From contig CAZVWR010000035.1 of NCBI GenBank assembly GCA_964630905.1, forward strand, positions 1-33,064: DNA of 33,064 nt, read 5' to 3'. Every line of letters starts with the position of its first letter. Position 1 is the first letter of the stretch. The notes under the pieces are model-generated. The model did not search any database, was not told the origin of the DNA, and saw only the letters and a list, made by a program, of their open reading frames with translations. This document shows positions 15,746-23,676 of the stretch, piece after piece. This stretch comes from JAGOEX01 sp964630905 (lineage in GTDB: Bacteria > UBP6 > UBA1177). The position numbers and the translations under genes were made by a program.

Positions 15746-15810
15746 TGGAACAAATTCCCTTTTTCCTGCGTCATATATTCGTTTCGATGTTTATTAATTT
15801 GGAGGAAATT

Positions 15811-16449
15811 ATGAAAAAAGTGTTTGTAATTATTACTGTTTTAAGCGTTTTTATGTGGCTTGTTTCATGCAGTGAATCAAAAAAAGTGGAGATTGACGAT
15901 GCCCTTGTAAATGACAACAGCGCGGTTGACGACACAAATGCTGAAACAGATGAAGAAACAACAGAAGAGGAAATCGTTCAGGACAATTCAGTCGTTCCCG
16001 ATGACAACATTGAACCCGACAACAATGTCATTCCCGATGAAACAGTAGTTCCTGATGATGAAACAACTGATATCATTGAAGAAATTGACGAAGATGAAAC
16101 TCTTGACGGGGAAGAGACACCTGATGATGACACAAATAAACCGGAACCTCCATCATGCCCTGAAAACACTTTCGGACTCACGATCAGAACGAGCTATAAC
16201 AACGGAACTGAAAATGTTGACGGCGGCGGAGTTGTCAACAGAAATCCGGCAGGAACCGCCACAATTGATACAAAAACAACATGTTATGCAAAAGACACCG
16301 TTGTAACCCTGACAGTCATTCCCGACACGAATTTTGTCTTTTCATCATGGAAAGGCAAAGGTGTATCAAAACTTACAGGCGAATTCCCCACATTCTCAAT
16401 AACAATGACCGAAACCGTAACATTAAGAGCAGAATTCACCGCGGAATAA
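15811..16449 (+). CDS. Lipoprotein with acidic linker and InlB-like B-repeat domain
   Basis: 212 residues from ATG 15811, with GGAGG five bases upstream. The signal peptide ends in the lipobox LVSC (Cys20). Residues ~25-115 are a low-complexity acidic linker built on Asp-Asp, Val-Pro-Asp and Glu-Thr (for example VVPDDNIEPDNNVIPDE). The C-terminal ~95 residues resemble the divergent InlB B-repeat domain: VDGGGVVNRNP, then DTVVTLTVIPDTNFVFSSWK, and finally TVTLRAEF. This is a small beta-rich module found on surface proteins. Probably anchored in the outer membrane with the linker extending the domain. The Asp-rich linker could bind calcium (inference). The gene stands alone, flanked on both sides by copies of the dispersed palindrome. 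Confidence 0.85.
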   Translation: MKKVFVIITVLSVFMWLVSCSESKKVEIDDALVNDNSAVDDTNAETDEETTEEEIVQDNSVVPDDNIEPDNNVIPDETVVPDDETTDIIEEIDEDETLDGEETPDDDTNKPEPPSCPENTFGLTIRTSYNNGTENVDGGGVVNRNPAGTATIDTKTTCYAKDTVVTLTVIPDTNFVFSSWKGKGVSKLTGEFPTFSITMTETVTLRAEFTAE

Positions 16450-16459
16450 AATTCCCGGT

Positions 16460-16487
16460 GTAGGGGCACGATTTATCGCGCCCGTGG
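16460..16487 (+). repeat. Related dispersed palindrome (GTAGGGGCACGATTTATCGCGCCC)
   Basis: GTAGGGGC...GCGCCC, with an inner CGATTTATCG palindrome, begins 11 bases after the lipoprotein stop. It shares the GTAGGGGC head with the GCGAAC type but has a different stem, so it is a sister subfamily. Confidence 0.7.
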
Positions 16488-16492
16488 AATGG

Positions 16493-16531
16493 TGGAATGG
16501 TGTAGGGGCGAACCCATGTGTTCGCCCGGGG
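16493..16531 (+). repeat. Dispersed palindrome, copy next to the CoA-binding gene
   Basis: TGTAGGGGCGAACCCATGTG then TTCGCCCGGGG. Arms GGGCGAAC and GTTCGCCC are perfect. Together with 16460-16487 it fills the space between the convergent lipoprotein and CoA-binding genes. 16493-16524 is identical to 15703-15734. Confidence 0.85.
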
Positions 16532-16549
16532 TGTGGGTTGATTCAGTTC

Positions 16550-16912
16550 TCAAAACACTCCGCTTGAAAGCATGACAAGTGTGCATCCCTCGATATATTG
16601 GATGCCGGCTGAAAGCGCCTTTTTCCTTAAAATTGAACTTTCCGTTCCCGGATTTGCGATTATCCTTTCGGGTTTTAACGCAATGATCTCATCAGCAACT
16701 TCATCAACCCTTGATGAGCCGATATAAAGCGTCACCGTGTGAACATCAGCAGTAATATCAGACATCTTTTTTGTAACTTTCACCCCGTCAATTACGGATA
16801 ATACAGGATGGACCGGAATAACTTCATGGCCATGACTGATCAGTGAATGAAGCGCCATGTTCGAATATCTGTGAGGCTGATCGCTCGCCCCGAGAATAAC
16901 AACCCTGCTCAT
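16550..16912 (-). CDS. CoA-binding domain protein (YccU-like)
   Basis: 120 residues, the usual length for stand-alone CoA-binding proteins with a Rossmann fold. Motifs: VVILGASDQPHRYSNMA (nucleotide-binding loop), GHEVIPVHP, YIGSSRVDEVADEIIALKPERIIANPGTES and a closing EGCTLVML. The family resembles the N-terminal domain of succinyl-CoA ligase alpha but has no ligase activity; the physiological role is unknown. The ATG has GGAGG about five bases upstream. Single gene, divergent from the EEP lipoprotein across a 151-base gap and convergent with the 15811 lipoprotein. Nothing unusual in length or residues. Confidence 0.9.
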   Translation of the reverse strand: MSRVVILGASDQPHRYSNMALHSLISHGHEVIPVHPVLSVIDGVKVTKKMSDITADVHTVTLYIGSSRVDEVADEIIALKPERIIANPGTESSILRKKALSAGIQYIEGCTLVMLSSGVF

Positions 16913-17005
16913 ATTTTCCTCCAGAAAAATAAAAAACCCGGCACATTGAAAAATTACACCTTAGAAAAAAAATTGCAATAAAAGGGCAATATAAATGGGC
17001 AACAG

Positions 17006-17033
17006 TTGACATCCTGTCATCAGATAATAAAAT
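17006..17033 (+). promoter_or_regulatory. Strong candidate promoter of the EEP lipoprotein operon
   Basis: A perfect TTGACA (17006-17011), 16-base spacer and TAAAAT (17028-17033), 31 bases before the TTG start of the lipoprotein. This is among the best sigma-70-type matches in the window. Confidence 0.55.
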
Positions 17034-17063
17034 GTAGCCTGGTTATTTTTCAAGGAGACGGTT

Positions 17064-18161
17064 TTGAAAAAAATTATATTTTTCATTCTTGCGGCTGTTT
17101 TTTCTGCCGGATGCAGTTTTGTCAATACAAGCAATGGGCACATTGATGCTGATGATGATGTATTTGCTTTTGTTGACGATGACATTGCCGATCTCAGTGA
17201 CGAACTCACAGATCCCGATGATAATTCAACCCCCGATGATACAGTGACACCTGATGAAGTGGTGATTCCTGATGAAGCCGTGACTCCTGATGAAGCCGTG
17301 ACTCCTGATGAAGCCGTGACTCCTGATGAAGATATTGAATCTCCTGAAAAAGTTGTTATTGCTACATACAACACCCACATGTTCTTTGACACAGTATGCG
17401 ATTCAGGTTCCTGTGCTTCTTCAGATTTTGAAGAACAGCCCTCCGTTTCTGAATATGATAAGAAGGTTGCCTATGTGGCTGAAGCTCTCACCATGATAAA
17501 TGCCGACATTGTTCTTTTGCAGGAAGTCGAAAAGAAGATCTGCCTTGAAGACCTTTTTGATGAAATGAACGGAGTATATGACGATCTTTACATCGGCGAA
17601 ACGGGATATGATGCGTCAATTGATACCGCAGTTATAACAAAAGGGGAGATCACCTACACAAATAAACACACTGGCTCGATCCCTCATCCCGACGGAGGGA
17701 CAACAACTTTTACAAGAGCATTCCTTGAAGCTCACATCAACCTCGGAGGGAGAAAGATAATAGTCTTTTCCGCCCATTTCAAGGCAAAAAGCAACGATGA
17801 TCCCAAAAGAAGACAGGCCGAGGCGGATGCGGCACTTGAAATAATAAATGATGTTGCAGACAGTAACCCTGACGCATTGATAGTTATGGGCGGAGACCTC
17901 AACGACACACCCGGTTCAGGGCCGATATCAACTCTTGAGGATTCATCTGAGCTTGTGAGAGTGGCGGCAGAAATTTCTCCAACAGAAGACCAGGCGACTT
18001 ACTATTATGACGGACCTATTGCAATAGATCACATTTTCTTTTGCGTTGAAGGGTCAGGATCGTATGTTTCAAAATCAGTAGAAGTAATAAAAGATGCTCC
18101 GAGCTGGTATTCGCTGCTCAGCTCAGATCATGCCGCGTTAAAAGCGGAATTTGAGTTTTAG
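17064..18161 (+). CDS. Lipoprotein of the endonuclease/exonuclease/phosphatase (EEP) family
   Basis: 365 residues from TTG 17064, with GGAG six bases before it; MKKIIFFILAAVFSAGC gives a lipobox at Cys17. An Asp/Glu/Pro linker follows (to ~residue 95), including three identical PDEAVT units. The EEP domain is complete: ATYNTHMF (Asn), VLLQEVE (metal-binding Glu), TRAFLEAHINLGGRKIIVFSAHFK, GGDLNDTPGSG (Asp and Asn) and a closing SSDHAALKAEF (Asp-His pair). This predicts a metal-dependent phosphodiesterase or nuclease at the cell surface or in the periplasm. Substrate unknown; extracellular DNA or phosphoesters are plausible. A radical SAM gene starts 3 bases after the stop. Confidence 0.9.
   Translation: MKKIIFFILAAVFSAGCSFVNTSNGHIDADDDVFAFVDDDIADLSDELTDPDDNSTPDDTVTPDEVVIPDEAVTPDEAVTPDEAVTPDEDIESPEKVVIATYNTHMFFDTVCDSGSCASSDFEEQPSVSEYDKKVAYVAEALTMINADIVLLQEVEKKICLEDLFDEMNGVYDDLYIGETGYDASIDTAVITKGEITYTNKHTGSIPHPDGGTTTFTRAFLEAHINLGGRKIIVFSAHFKAKSNDDPKRRQAEADAALEIINDVADSNPDALIVMGGDLNDTPGSGPISTLEDSSELVRVAAEISPTEDQATYYYDGPIAIDHIFFCVEGSGSYVSKSVEVIKDAPSWYSLLSSDHAALKAEFEF
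17271..17324 (+). repeat. Three identical 18-bp tandem repeats in the EEP lipoprotein linker
   Basis: GATGAAGCCGTGACTCCT occurs three times without change (17271, 17289, 17307), preceded by a diverged copy (PDEVVI) and followed by a partial one. It encodes DEAVTP. The frame is kept, so copy-number change would only alter linker length. Confidence 0.95.
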
Positions 18162-18164
18162 AAA

Positions 18165-19079
18165 ATGTTCAGATTTACCGCTGCAACACAAAAACCGCTG
18201 ATAATTCCGATATTTGTCCCCAACATGGGTTGTCCCAATCTGTGCACATTCTGCAATCAGAAAATTGTGACAGGGGTTTTAGAGCCATCTCTTGATGATG
18301 TAGAAAGGACCGTTGAAGAGTATCTTTCATTTTCAAAAAAAAGAAAACGGACGGAAATATCATTCTACGGCGGAAGTTTTACAGCCATTCCCATAGAAAC
18401 GATGATGGCGTATATATCAAAAGGGGCTGAATTTGTTGAAAAAATGACAGTTGATGCGTTAAGGTGCTCGACAAGACCTGATGCCGTTGACGAAAAAACA
18501 GTGAAGATATTAAAAGAGAATCATTTTGAAACAGTTGAGCTCGGCGTCCAGACAATGTCGGAATCTCTGTTGGTAAAAATGAAAAGAGGGCATTCATCTG
18601 ATGATGTTTTAAAAAGTGTCGGGATCATAAAAAACAATGGAATGAAAACAGGTCTCCAGTTCATGACAGGATATCCTGATGAAAGTGCGGAAGATGTTGA
18701 AATAACTGTTGATTATCTCAAAAATCTTAGTCCTGACTTTATAAGGATATATCCGTTTATCCCTCTTGAAGGGAGTGAAATGTTTGAAGAGATATCATCC
18801 GGAAGAAAAGAACTTATTCCGACGCAAGAAGTTATAGAAAGAACAGTTTCTTTATTTCTTGAAGCAATGAAACTGAACATTCCTGTCATCAGGATCGGTC
18901 TGCCCGTTTCATCTTCAATGCCCGATATTTATCCGCATAATCTTTCCCAAGTTGTTGTCGGAAGGGCTATTGAACGGCTTGCGACTGAAGGTGAGACCTT
19001 ATTTGACCTGCCTTCCGAGTGGATGACATCATTTTTTATGGCAAGGAAAAAATTTCCTCAAATTCTTGTTGACAAATAA
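18165..19079 (+). CDS. Radical SAM protein, Elp3-like fold
   Basis: 304 residues. The cluster motif GCPNLCTFCNQ supplies Cys23, Cys27 and Cys30 (CxxxCxxC). Further radical SAM features: ISFYGGSFTAIP (GGE-like motif), LRCSTRPDAVDEK, VELGVQTMSESLL and TGLQFMTGYPDESAEDV. The order GGSFT, STRPD, ELGVQT matches the Elp3/COG1243-like group of short radical SAM proteins rather than HemN. It lacks the acetyltransferase domain of true Elp3 (length 304), so the substrate may differ; tRNA modification is only a guess. The start ATG has a weak site. It begins 3 bases after the EEP gene and is followed by a hairpin that likely ends the transcript. Confidence 0.9.
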   Translation: MFRFTAATQKPLIIPIFVPNMGCPNLCTFCNQKIVTGVLEPSLDDVERTVEEYLSFSKKRKRTEISFYGGSFTAIPIETMMAYISKGAEFVEKMTVDALRCSTRPDAVDEKTVKILKENHFETVELGVQTMSESLLVKMKRGHSSDDVLKSVGIIKNNGMKTGLQFMTGYPDESAEDVEITVDYLKNLSPDFIRIYPFIPLEGSEMFEEISSGRKELIPTQEVIERTVSLFLEAMKLNIPVIRIGLPVSSSMPDIYPHNLSQVVVGRAIERLATEGETLFDLPSEWMTSFFMARKKFPQILVDK

Positions 19080-19164
19080 AAAAATCGTAATAAATTAAAT
19101 TCCGTTAGTGCTATTCAGTACATTCTTACTAAATGTTCTATGGTTATTTTCTTTTACGATTGAA

Positions 19165-19194
19165 AATCCCCGCTCAGGGGATTCTCATCTTTTA
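19165..19194 (+). terminator. Probable terminator after the radical SAM gene
   Basis: AATCCCC (19165-19171) and GGGGATT (19177-19183) form a perfect 7-bp stem with a 5-base loop, followed after a few bases by CTTTT. It ends the EEP-radical SAM transcript. The rest of the ~200-base gap holds a possible promoter and nothing else I can see. Confidence 0.55.
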
Positions 19195-19213
19195 AAAAAG
19201 TTCTAATTAAAAA

Positions 19214-19241
19214 TTGATAAAACAGTTTTAATGAATAATAT
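19214..19241 (+). promoter_or_regulatory. Candidate promoter for the beta-helix lipoprotein pair
   Basis: TTGATA (19214-19219), 16-base spacer and TAATAT (19236-19241), 37 bases before ATG 19279. Moderate match in an AT-rich region, so chance is possible. Confidence 0.3.
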
Positions 19242-19278
19242 TAATATGCTTATGGTTTAAAAATATGGAGCGGTTGAA

Positions 19279-20325
19279 ATGAAAAAGCTTGCAGTCATGA
19301 TAGTTGCGGCGGTCGTCGGGTTATTCTCATGTGAAAGAGATAATTACAGTGATTATGACCTTCCCGGGGATTGTGATGGAAAATGTGAATTTGTAAGTGA
19401 CATGAACTCATTCCGTGATGCAGTTGCAAATTCAGCGGCACAGTTCTCAAACTGTATCTGTCTGGAAAAAGGGTTGCTGGATGGGGAGATAACTGTTTCA
19501 AAAACATTGAACATAATCGGAAGAAAAGACAGGACATCCATATTGAAGAACCTCTCTTTTTACAATGCTCAGAATGTTCGTGTAACGGACATAACTTTTC
19601 AGAATATTTCAGTTAATGATTCAGCAATGTTCATTTCAGGAAGCTCAGTTAAGCTTGAAAAAGTCACTTTTTCCAATATAAAAGCGGGCTCACTTTTCGG
19701 AGGCAGAGCAGTTGTAATTTCAGGAGAAAGATCTGATGTCAGTTTTGAAAATGTCAGAATTGAGAAAACTGACGGCACAGGTCTTCTGATAGACGGATCA
19801 CATGAAATTTCAGTTATATCAAGCAATTTTTCGGATTGCGGTTTTGCAGGAATATGGGTCCAGAATAGTGAACAAACGGGCGGAATACTGAAAGTTTCAG
19901 GCAGCGAACTTAATGATAACGGAGCAGTTTCATTGCAGATTCTCGGTTCAACAAATCTTGAAATCGCAGATTCTCAAATAAACGGAGTGAGAAAAAGAGA
20001 GATAAATATGGAAGTTGTCGGGGACGGTATCGTTGTCAAAAACAGAATGATGACAAAAGAGGGGAGTGTCTCAATAAAGAATTTGAAAGTTACAGGATTT
20101 GAAAGGGCCGGAATTATATTTGACGGAGACAGCGATTCTATTTTAAACGGGATAGTGCTTGAAAATATAAGCATCACATCTGAAAATGGCCAGTTCGGAG
20201 CGGTTGTGCAGAATGGATTGGAGCCGGCAGGGTTCAGGAACGGAATTGATGTAAACACATTTTCGCAAAATGATGAAAATTTGACCAGTCCGCTCTATCT
20301 GATTGAAACAATTCAGGAAATGTAG
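19279..20325 (+). CDS. Parallel beta-helix lipoprotein
   Basis: 348 residues. The signal peptide ends in the lipobox LFSC (Cys18). After a short Cys-containing region (GDCDGKCEFVSDMNSFRDAV) come repeated turns of about 20-25 residues rich in Val, Ile, Asn, Ser and Gly, such as VRVTDITFQNISVNDSAMF and VKLEKVTFSNIKAGSLF. They are spaced as in right-handed parallel beta-helices (pectate-lyase-like or NosD-like). The opening pattern, a string ending in CICLEKGLLDGEITVSKTL, resembles the first strands of proteins in which a DUF1565-like cap precedes the helix. No catalytic residues are evident. Probably a surface adhesin or carbohydrate-binding protein. Its stop lies one base before the next start, so it forms an operon with the larger paralogue. 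Confidence 0.8.
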   Translation: MKKLAVMIVAAVVGLFSCERDNYSDYDLPGDCDGKCEFVSDMNSFRDAVANSAAQFSNCICLEKGLLDGEITVSKTLNIIGRKDRTSILKNLSFYNAQNVRVTDITFQNISVNDSAMFISGSSVKLEKVTFSNIKAGSLFGGRAVVISGERSDVSFENVRIEKTDGTGLLIDGSHEISVISSNFSDCGFAGIWVQNSEQTGGILKVSGSELNDNGAVSLQILGSTNLEIADSQINGVRKREINMEVVGDGIVVKNRMMTKEGSVSIKNLKVTGFERAGIIFDGDSDSILNGIVLENISITSENGQFGAVVQNGLEPAGFRNGIDVNTFSQNDENLTSPLYLIETIQEM

Positions 20326-20326
20326 C

Positions 20327-22006
20327 ATGTTGACCATTTTTCTTGTCCTTATGTTTTTAATTTCCTGCGGTGTGGAAAAACCGGTTCTGGAAAGTGATCA
20401 TGAAAATAGAGATGACTCAGAACTTCAATGCGGAAATTATGAAGTGACTGTCGAAACCCCCGTTATGCCGAGCGTCCCTGAGATCGATGAATTGCCAGGT
20501 TATTCAAAAGAAATGGTTGGCTGCACTCAAATACCTGAAATAACGGAAGAAAAGATGGTTCTTGAAGACGGTTGCTATCATGGATGCATAACTGTTTCAG
20601 GAAAACTTTCAATAACCGGAAAAGGTAGCACAAAAACGGTAATAATCTGTGAAGAAACTGATGCACAGGCTGTTATAACGGTTAAAGAAAATTCTGAAGT
20701 AAATATAGACAATGTGACATTGAGCGGATTAACAAGAGGAGTGTTTGTTGAAAAGGAAAGTACTGTATTTATTAGTGAAACGGTTATATCAGATTGCGTG
20801 AAAGGGGGAATAAATGTCTGCGGCGGTGAATCTGACTGCGGAAGTGAACTGTTTTTTGAAAGAAGCGTAATTGAAAATATAGTTCCTGAAAAACAAACTG
20901 AGATAAGTTACGGAATTTCAATGGGGCCGGGCAGAGTAACAATTAAAGATTCTGTTATGTCGGGATTTAATTCATTCGGAATCGCACTTTGGGGCGAGAA
21001 TGAGCATGAAAGCATTGTTGCTGAAATAAAAAACACATTGATATCAGATATTTGTGGGGGAAACGAAATCTTTGAAGGCCATGCAGTATATGCAGAAGGA
21101 GGGACAGTGCTTTCAATTGCAGAAAGTAAAATAAATGACAGTGCCGCAACATTTATTTATTTTTCATCAGATATGACGGGTGCGGCTTTGAATTTGTCCG
21201 ATGTCACACTTGAGAATATTATTAAAGCAGAAAAAGAGCAGGGCGGAATCGTTGTTGACGGCAGTATAATTGCGAAAATGGAGAGGATTTATATAAAAAA
21301 TTCAAGGGGTAACGGGATATTTTTAAATGGAACTGAAATTACTGCAAATGATATAACAATTGATTCTGTTTTTTCTGACGGTTTTGGAAATAACGGCTCA
21401 GGAATGATGCTTTTTGACGGAAGCGATTCAGAATTTAACCGTATTTCTATAAAAAACAGTCAAACTGCGGGAATTCTCATGGATGGTGAATGTTTTGGAG
21501 AAATAGAGAACTTCACAATCTCACAAACTAGATCAGACAGCAGTATTTTTGAATTCGGAGTGGGGGTCGCTGTTCAGGAAGGCGCTGAATTAATTATGAA
21601 AAACGGGATAATTGATGGAAACAGAGAGTGCGGAGTTATGGCGGTCAACGGAAAAGTTGAGATGAACAATGTTGAAATAAAGAACACGATGCCGCGGGAA
21701 TGTTATGAACTGAATAGCTGTAAATTTGCTCCGGGAGTTCCTTTCGGTCACGGAATTTCCCTTTATCAGGGGTCAAATCTTACAATGGGGGACATTTATG
21801 TTTTCAATAACAATAACGGACTCAACATTGAAAATTCAGAGGTGACCGAAGGAGGAACACCGAATTTCATAAAAAACATAAGTGCCGTCAATGCCTGGAA
21901 TATCAGCAGTTACTATAATCTCGAAAAGAGTTTAACTAATTCAAAATATTGCGAAAATCAGACGGTGTTCACAACTGATGTTCAGCCGGTGAGAGACGGG
22001 ATCTGA
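20327..22006 (+). CDS. Large parallel beta-helix lipoprotein
   Basis: 559 residues. The start is ATG 20327, one base after the preceding stop, with AGGAA seven bases upstream; an earlier in-frame ATG at 20303 lies in the previous gene. Lipobox LISC (Cys14). An acidic Pro/Glu region leads to a cap (MVLEDGCYHGCITVSGKL) like that of the preceding gene. Many beta-helix turns follow with the pattern N-x-x-I/V-x-N/D-x-x-I (for example VNIDNVTLSGLTRGVFVEK and NRISIKNSQTAGILMDGE). Cys pairs (CVKGGINVCGGESDC) may form disulphides outside the cytoplasm. No catalytic motif visible. The pair of paralogues suggests a surface function shared or diversified by duplication. It ends 2 bases before the convergent histidine kinase stop. 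Confidence 0.8.
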   Translation: MLTIFLVLMFLISCGVEKPVLESDHENRDDSELQCGNYEVTVETPVMPSVPEIDELPGYSKEMVGCTQIPEITEEKMVLEDGCYHGCITVSGKLSITGKGSTKTVIICEETDAQAVITVKENSEVNIDNVTLSGLTRGVFVEKESTVFISETVISDCVKGGINVCGGESDCGSELFFERSVIENIVPEKQTEISYGISMGPGRVTIKDSVMSGFNSFGIALWGENEHESIVAEIKNTLISDICGGNEIFEGHAVYAEGGTVLSIAESKINDSAATFIYFSSDMTGAALNLSDVTLENIIKAEKEQGGIVVDGSIIAKMERIYIKNSRGNGIFLNGTEITANDITIDSVFSDGFGNNGSGMMLFDGSDSEFNRISIKNSQTAGILMDGECFGEIENFTISQTRSDSSIFEFGVGVAVQEGAELIMKNGIIDGNRECGVMAVNGKVEMNNVEIKNTMPRECYELNSCKFAPGVPFGHGISLYQGSNLTMGDIYVFNNNNGLNIENSEVTEGGTPNFIKNISAVNAWNISSYYNLEKSLTNSKYCENQTVFTTDVQPVRDGI

Positions 22007-22008
22007 TG

Positions 22009-23676
22009 TTATTTACGGGGAAACGAGATCCTGAAAGAAAACACACTCCCTTTTTCAGGAGTACTCGATATTTCAAGGGATGAATTCATTTTTCTTAAAA
22101 GTTTGTCAGTGATAGCGAGTCCGAGTCCTGTTCCGCTGAACTTTCTTGTAGCTGAAGTGTCAGCCTGATAGAAATTTTCTGTTACTTTATGAAGTTTGTC
22201 GGGATCTATCCCTATTCCTGAATCTTCAACTGAAACCTTAAGAAACGGGAGCTCTTTTCTTTCCTCAGAATATTCAAGCCTAAGGTTTATAAATCCGCTG
22301 TTTGTGAATTTTACAGCGTTGCCTGTCAGGTTCAAAAGGATCTGCTTGAGTCGGAGCGGATCGGTGATGACGGTTTTAGGGAGAGTTTCAGGCATAATGA
22401 GAGACGCAGAGATACCTTTTTCTTTTGCCAGTGGTTCAACGGTTTTAAAAACTTCATTAAAAAGATCTTTCAAATCGGTTTCCTGTGTGTGCAGTTCAAG
22501 TTTGCCTGCTTCAATTTTGCTCAGGTCAAGAGTGTCATTTACCAGATCGAGCAGTATTTTTGCCGAACTTTTAAGCATCTGGACAAACTCTGTCTGTGTT
22601 TCATCAAGCTTTGTCTCGGTCTCAAGAAGGTCTGTGAAACCGATTATACCGCAAAGAGGTGTTCTCAGTTCATGTGTCATGTTTGAAAGAAAATCTGATT
22701 TTGCCTTGTTTGCCGATTCAGCCGCTTCCTTTGCTTTGAGAAGCATCTCTTCATAGTTTTTTCTTGCTGTGACATCCTGAGCATTTATAAGGATCACATC
22801 AGGTTCGCCGTTTTCATTTTTTATCGCTTTTCCCCGATGTTCGACCCATTTATATGAACCGTCCTTACAGCGTAGTCTTATTGTTATGGTGGCATCTTTT
22901 CTCTTTTCTAAAATTGCAGATCTGAAAGAATTCACAGTGAATTCAAGGTCTTCGGGGTGGGCAAGAGAAAATGGTTTTAACTCCATCACTTCATCTTTTG
23001 AAAACCCGAGAATGTCCATATAGCTTTCGTTGCAGTATTTGTATGAACCGTCCATTCCAAGCAGACAGATCATGTCAAAGGAGTTTTCTGAAATTGAACG
23101 GTATCGCTTCTCACTTTCAAGGAGTTGGGTTTCTGTCATTTTCTTAGCCATTGCCGTTGAAGTAATTGCTCTGAAAATAAGGAGTTCATCCTCTTCAAGC
23201 GGTGTCTGATCACGGTGTCCTGCAAAAAAGATATTGCCGAAAAGATGACCGTGATTGACCAGAGATATTCCAATGAACCAGCTGAAACCGAGAGTTTTCT
23301 GAACAACGTCACACACAGTTTCAGGAATTGAGCCGAGAACCACCTGCTTTAAAGAAAGAGGCGGACTGATCTTTTCTGTTATCATTTTTTTATATTGTTC
23401 AGGTGTCAGTTTTATGGTCGTCCCCACAACATTCTTCTTTAAGAGATTGTTGATGATTGAAATTTCATTCCCTGGAAGAGCGATTGTTTTAACAAGGATT
23501 TCAGAGATTTCATTGTTGAAAGTTGATATCCAGCAGGCTTTAACTGAGAAAATATCCCTTGCTTTTGTAACGATGAAATCAAACATTTCAGCATGGTTCT
23601 TTTCAGCAAGCTCAAATGAGTATTCGTGGAGTTCTTTAAGTAGTTTCAGATTCTTATCTTTTGCAGCACCATTCAT
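22009..23676 (-). CDS. Soluble hybrid-less histidine kinase with GAF and PAS domains
   Basis: 555 residues with no transmembrane segment. Order: GAF-like domain (~15-180, ending in the helix EEDELLIFRAITSTAM), PAS (~190-300, starting YRSISENSFDMICLLGMDG, with PAC DGSYKWVEHRGKAI), a coiled helix, dimerisation/phosphoacceptor domain with SDFLSNMTHELRTPLCG (His335), and a HATPase domain (NLTGNAVKFTN, DSGIGIDPDKL, GTGLGLAI). No receiver domain and no response regulator nearby. The start ATG overlaps the stop of the RuBisCO-like gene as ATGA, so translation is coupled. I infer that it senses a cytoplasmic signal, possibly a metabolite of the adjoining pathway. Coupling a kinase to metabolic enzymes at the 3' end of an operon is unusual. 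Confidence 0.92.
   Translation of the reverse strand: MNGAAKDKNLKLLKELHEYSFELAEKNHAEMFDFIVTKARDIFSVKACWISTFNNEISEILVKTIALPGNEISIINNLLKKNVVGTTIKLTPEQYKKMITEKISPPLSLKQVVLGSIPETVCDVVQKTLGFSWFIGISLVNHGHLFGNIFFAGHRDQTPLEEDELLIFRAITSTAMAKKMTETQLLESEKRYRSISENSFDMICLLGMDGSYKYCNESYMDILGFSKDEVMELKPFSLAHPEDLEFTVNSFRSAILEKRKDATITIRLRCKDGSYKWVEHRGKAIKNENGEPDVILINAQDVTARKNYEEMLLKAKEAAESANKAKSDFLSNMTHELRTPLCGIIGFTDLLETETKLDETQTEFVQMLKSSAKILLDLVNDTLDLSKIEAGKLELHTQETDLKDLFNEVFKTVEPLAKEKGISASLIMPETLPKTVITDPLRLKQILLNLTGNAVKFTNSGFINLRLEYSEERKELPFLKVSVEDSGIGIDPDKLHKVTENFYQADTSATRKFSGTGLGLAITDKLLRKMNSSLEISSTPEKGSVFSFRISFPRK

Noticed and set aside
19080..19278. Gap searched for tRNA or riboswitch
   Set aside because: Only a short terminator-like hairpin and AT-rich sequence; no cloverleaf or conserved riboswitch core.
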